Shown here one piece after another: positions 62,001-64,000 of a stretch of DNA of 64,000 nt. Position numbers and translations under genes: made by a program. How positions within the stretch are numbered: position 1 is the first letter of the stretch; each line of letters starts with the position of its first letter. Location: contig OZ244118.1 of assembly GCA_965215765.1 (NCBI GenBank), positions 2,480,001 to 2,544,000 of the forward strand. The letters are read 5' to 3'. Origin of the DNA: G965212025 sp965215765. GTDB lineage: Bacteria > Pseudomonadota > Gammaproteobacteria > Poriferisulfidales > Oxydemutatoraceae. A model generated the notes under the pieces. That model did not search any database and had not been told where the DNA came from. It worked only from the letters and a program-made list of their open reading frames with translations.

Positions 62001-64000
62001 CATAAAGGTTGTAGCCACGAACCATTAAAAAGAGCGTACTTCCGCCTTCATGACTGGCGCGCAGCTTCTGCAACCAGTCTGATCCTCCGACGTAGTACAA
62101 CGATGCGGTTTCCTCAGCAGCGATCGATGGAGCCTCAATCCGGTAAGCGATCAGTTCTCTGGTGTGAAGCGGGGGCTCCCAACGCAGCAACAAGGAAGAC
62201 GGAGATTTCCACTGTGCCAGCAGGCGCAAGGGTTTGCCAGGAGTCTCAAAGCCTCGCAGAACCGGCAGCGTCCTGTAATCGCCAAAGGACCAGATCTCGG
62301 CACTCCAGCCTGAGTATGTTGACCTTCCCGCACATGCCAGGCCAGGGGCGGTGGGGCAACGCAGTTGCTGCAGCGTCCGCAAGGAGCCTGATCCCTGCCC
62401 GGTGTCATTTGCCACAAAAGGCATACCGCCACCATTGGCGCCATTGCCGCGAGGCAACGCTGCCGCGTAGCTGTCGGTGATGCCTCCCGGACTGCTGCCG
62501 GCAAAACTTCCAGACCGTCCTGCTCCGGACACCGACCCTGCCGCATAGCTGCGACTGACGGTGCCCTGATTGTCCGCCACAAGACCCGCGACCAGACCTT
62601 CCCCGGTCACAAAAGCTGTTGTGTAACTGTCAGTCACCGAGCCCTGGTTGTCTGCGACCAGACCACCCGCCCGAACTGCTCCTGACACCGAGCCTCCGGC
62701 GTAGCTTGTATCAATACTCCCGGTTACCAGATTTCTTCCGACCAGGCCTCCTGCAACCTGACCTCCCGGCTCTGTCGTCAGCTGTGCCGCGCTGCCGCTG
62801 ATCATGCCTGCGTTGACGCCAACAAGTCCTCCCGCCACTTGCCCGCCAAAAAGTGAGCCCGTCACCCCGCTGTTCACGATCCTTCCTCCCTCATTCCTGC
62901 CCACCAGAGCACCCACGTTGGCACTTCCCCAAAGCTGCGCGTTCACCAGCACGACCTGCTGCAATAACCCGCCCCGAAGCTGCGCAAACATGCCGACATC
63001 TTCCAGCGCCTCAGAGCGCACCCTTAAATGGAAAATCTGATGACCGGCACCGTCAAGGGAACCGGAAAAATCAGCGATCGGCGCAAAACCTTCTCCGGCT
63101 CGCCAGTCCCGGGATGGACCTGCCTCAATATCGCTTGCCAGCCGGTAGTGGGCTACAGGTGCAGAGCGAATGTCCTGCAATTGGCACAGCGTGGCAATCT
63201 GCCAGGGATCGTCCTCGCTGCCCGAGCCGCCTGCCGACGCCAGGGTTTCCCCGTCGCACTGCCAAGGAAGGGTAAATGCCGGCAGGAAAAATGGCGGTCC
63301 TTCTCCAGCCCTGTTATAGGGCGTCGCCACCACTTCATAGCGGCTATCGCTTGCCAGACCCGAAAACTCCACAGCCACGGATGTTTCGCCGTCTGTGTGC
63401 GCAAGCTCCTGTTCCTGCATCAGTTCTCCCCCGGTGTACAGCCGTACCCGGTAACCCAGACCTGCGGAAACCCCGACACTCGTATAACCGTAAGCCGGGT
63501 CTTCCGGTGATTGGCCGTAGCCGTCGTCAGCAGGAGCCATAAGCGACACACGCAGTGAAAACGCTTGCGCCGATGCCCAAACGACTGCCAATTTGCCAGG
63601 GGCTCTCAGCAGCTTGATCGCAACCGTTGTCGCTTCGCTCATGCCGTGACGGTTATATCCACGTACGCTGACTTGCAAGGTACTGCCCCTATATTCAGAA
63701 CGGAGGCTTTGCACCAGGCGCCTGCCGAAGGTAAAAGATGCGGACTCCGTTTCCAGGGAACGCCCTGCCACCTCCAGCCAATAGCCGGCGTTCAGGCTTT
63801 CTGTTCTCGCGGCTGTCCAGTTCAGTTCCAGTTCACCTTCCTGGTTCCATCTTGCCTGCAGGCGTGAAGGGGGAGCAGGTGGCACTGCTCGCAGGGCGCG
63901 ATGAAGCGGAAGCGTCTGCCTGTCCCCGAAATACCAGTCCTGTGTGCTCCAGTCGGAGTAGCTGACTGCTCCCTGGCATGTATCTCCCGGCAAAAGAGGG
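59008..64000 (-). CDS. Giant secreted protease / GLUG / FN3 protein, paralog F (5' end beyond the window)
   Basis: Only the C-terminal 1663 or so codons are present; by comparison about 1800 residues with the signal peptide, protease and modules 1-2 lie outside. The window starts inside the C-terminal cap of module 2 (PLLPGDTCQGA). FN3-like segments start near 63880, 62240 and 60345, and GLUG modules 3 and 4 near 63265 and 61620. There is no frameshift. The first C-terminal FN3-like domain (about 59930-60060) is of the DDCAPLAGDALASS type shared with paralog B and unlike C, D and E. The tail, KKLRLRVFLGGMIR, is also identical to that of B. Confidence 0.9.
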   Translation of the reverse strand, partial: PLLPGDTCQGAVSYSDWSTQDWYFGDRQTLPLHRALRAVPPAPPSRLQARWNQEGELELNWTAARTESLNAGYWLEVAGRSLETESASFTFGRRLVQSLRSEYRGSTLQVSVRGYNRHGMSEATTVAIKLLRAPGKLAVVWASAQAFSLRVSLMAPADDGYGQSPEDPAYGYTSVGVSAGLGYRVRLYTGGELMQEQELAHTDGETSVAVEFSGLASDSRYEVVATPYNRAGEGPPFFLPAFTLPWQCDGETLASAGGSGSEDDPWQIATLCQLQDIRSAPVAHYRLASDIEAGPSRDWRAGEGFAPIADFSGSLDGAGHQIFHLRVRSEALEDVGMFAQLRGGLLQQVVLVNAQLWGSANVGALVGRNEGGRIVNSGVTGSLFGGQVAGGLVGVNAGMISGSAAQLTTEPGGQVAGGLVGRNLVTGSIDTSYAGGSVSGAVRAGGLVADNQGSVTDSYTTAFVTGEGLVAGLVADNQGTVSRSYAAGSVSGAGRSGSFAGSSPGGITDSYAAALPRGNGANGGGMPFVANDTGQGSGSLRTLQQLRCPTAPGLACAGRSTYSGWSAEIWSFGDYRTLPVLRGFETPGKPLRLLAQWKSPSSLLLRWEPPLHTRELIAYRIEAPSIAAEETASLYYVGGSDWLQKLRASHEGGSTLFLMVRGYNLYGVGEAARVSVRLLDVPDSLTDVRVVPGVSTLRLSFTAPANDGYGRKPVDADYAASAEAMALRLAYRIRLYASGELVEERGIPLGNPLSPVTMEFTELKSVFAYRLEAFAHNTVGTGSPSTIRAVTSFPGCAGKGLKSASGDGSGDNPWQIATLCQLQDMRSDLHAHYVQVANIDASPSRGWSDGTGFHPIEPFSGTFDGAGRQISALHINRPETDTIGLFSKLAEDGVVKGVVLVDAWVKGGNSVGALVGFNYGTVMNSVVRSAQISGGRAGANIGGLAGGNGGLLVDSGASAEVDGGRYVGGLVGYVKAKGRVVGSTVRASQVRALESAGGLAGLALGAAILHSSADAAVRVSGEARDNAGGLVGYSLGSTILHCYATGSAIAVDGSRVGGLVGYSGSTIAYSYADVSVNGADRVGGLVGFNAGSVHASYALGEVRGHFSIGGLVGSNIRRIQDSYAVNSVDGESGSTGSLAGYSAPDAVIDRSYAPVSAQAALVGNGSTDGSLPRTLAQLRCPTAAGQRCAGATTYAGWEPGAWHFGNTRTLPLLRALADIPAAPVDLAVSWESPDHLRFTWAAGSPAVDSYELELAGTIREVTAPTFDFNGDFLAEFRKNRQGACPHPYRLRAVRGDIAGYPAAGHFYLPGLPGATTITDLVPGQTTARLVLAIMGRDDCAPLAGDALASSSDRVAASGFGYVVVVSAAGRSTETFFSAGAFDTEIEITDLLPKRSYSLQVYARNRAGAGEPAQASENRSAFSTIAVPGRPSGLRARWKSADRVNLSWEAASSNGATIDSYQLSVDGKSHPVVGTGTSYVLSGHVLVQLRKKHTGGEQIRYSLRAVNRAGTGAMSTAAFTLLDVLEGTLAMQLMHKANGRVQVHLQYSGNDGYGRTADHADFGAPVDGILLGLGYRVQLISYGELIEEQSVAMPTPGGAVRTEFTGLQGGVAYEVRAFPRDSVAELPGVSQFINWDPEIPTTPRPGPHHVKKLRLRVFLGGMIR

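Overview
The window is almost entirely one thing: a head-to-tail array of giant paralogous genes, all on the minus strand. It holds four complete genes (9820-19998, 20907-31256, 33087-43739, 46440-57155; 3392 to 3571 residues) and two cut by the window edges (1-8180, which lacks its 3' end, and 59008-64000, which lacks its 5' end). I call them A to F from left to right; transcription runs from F towards A. I see no RNA gene, insertion sequence, phage gene, CRISPR array or unrelated gene. The DNA is moderately GC-rich, the promoters are sigma70-like and the proteins carry Sec signal peptides, which suggests a Gram-negative bacterium, perhaps a gammaproteobacterium. I cannot name the organism.

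Each giant protein has the same plan: a Sec signal peptide (about 38 residues), a beta-sandwich-like propeptide region, a trypsin/lysyl-endopeptidase-like serine protease with an intact His-Asp-Ser triad, then four GLUG-repeat (probable beta-helix) modules separated by pairs of fibronectin-III-like domains, then four FN3-like domains and a conserved basic tail. I infer a secreted protease-adhesin. Paralogs differ mainly in the protease domain, in the copy number of 26-residue (78-bp) GLUG repeats in the first module, and in a mosaic of exchanged blocks. The rest of each protein is nearly uniform.

The most unusual feature lies upstream. Each unit has one sigma70-like promoter (TTGCCG, 17 bp, TACAAT or TATAAT). 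Between it and the giant gene lie 0 to 5 tandem copies of a roughly 377-bp cassette made of the gene's own leader plus its first ~72 codons. Each cassette encodes an intact mini-protein of about 80 residues with a signal peptide. The counts are A 1, B 0, C 3, D 5 and E 3; F's 5' end lies outside the window. The promoter is not in the cassette, so the mini-ORFs should be cotranscribed ahead of the giant gene. The cassette junction coincides with a 9-bp near-match (GCGYACAGC) in the leader and in codons 70-73.

The spacers between units (about 0.5 to 1.0 kb) hold no convincing gene. They come in two types and contain a 181-182 bp repeat in 1 to 4 copies. Overall this looks like a fast-recombining array of secreted giant protease-adhesins with a promoter-proximal cassette expansion that I do not recognise as a described system.
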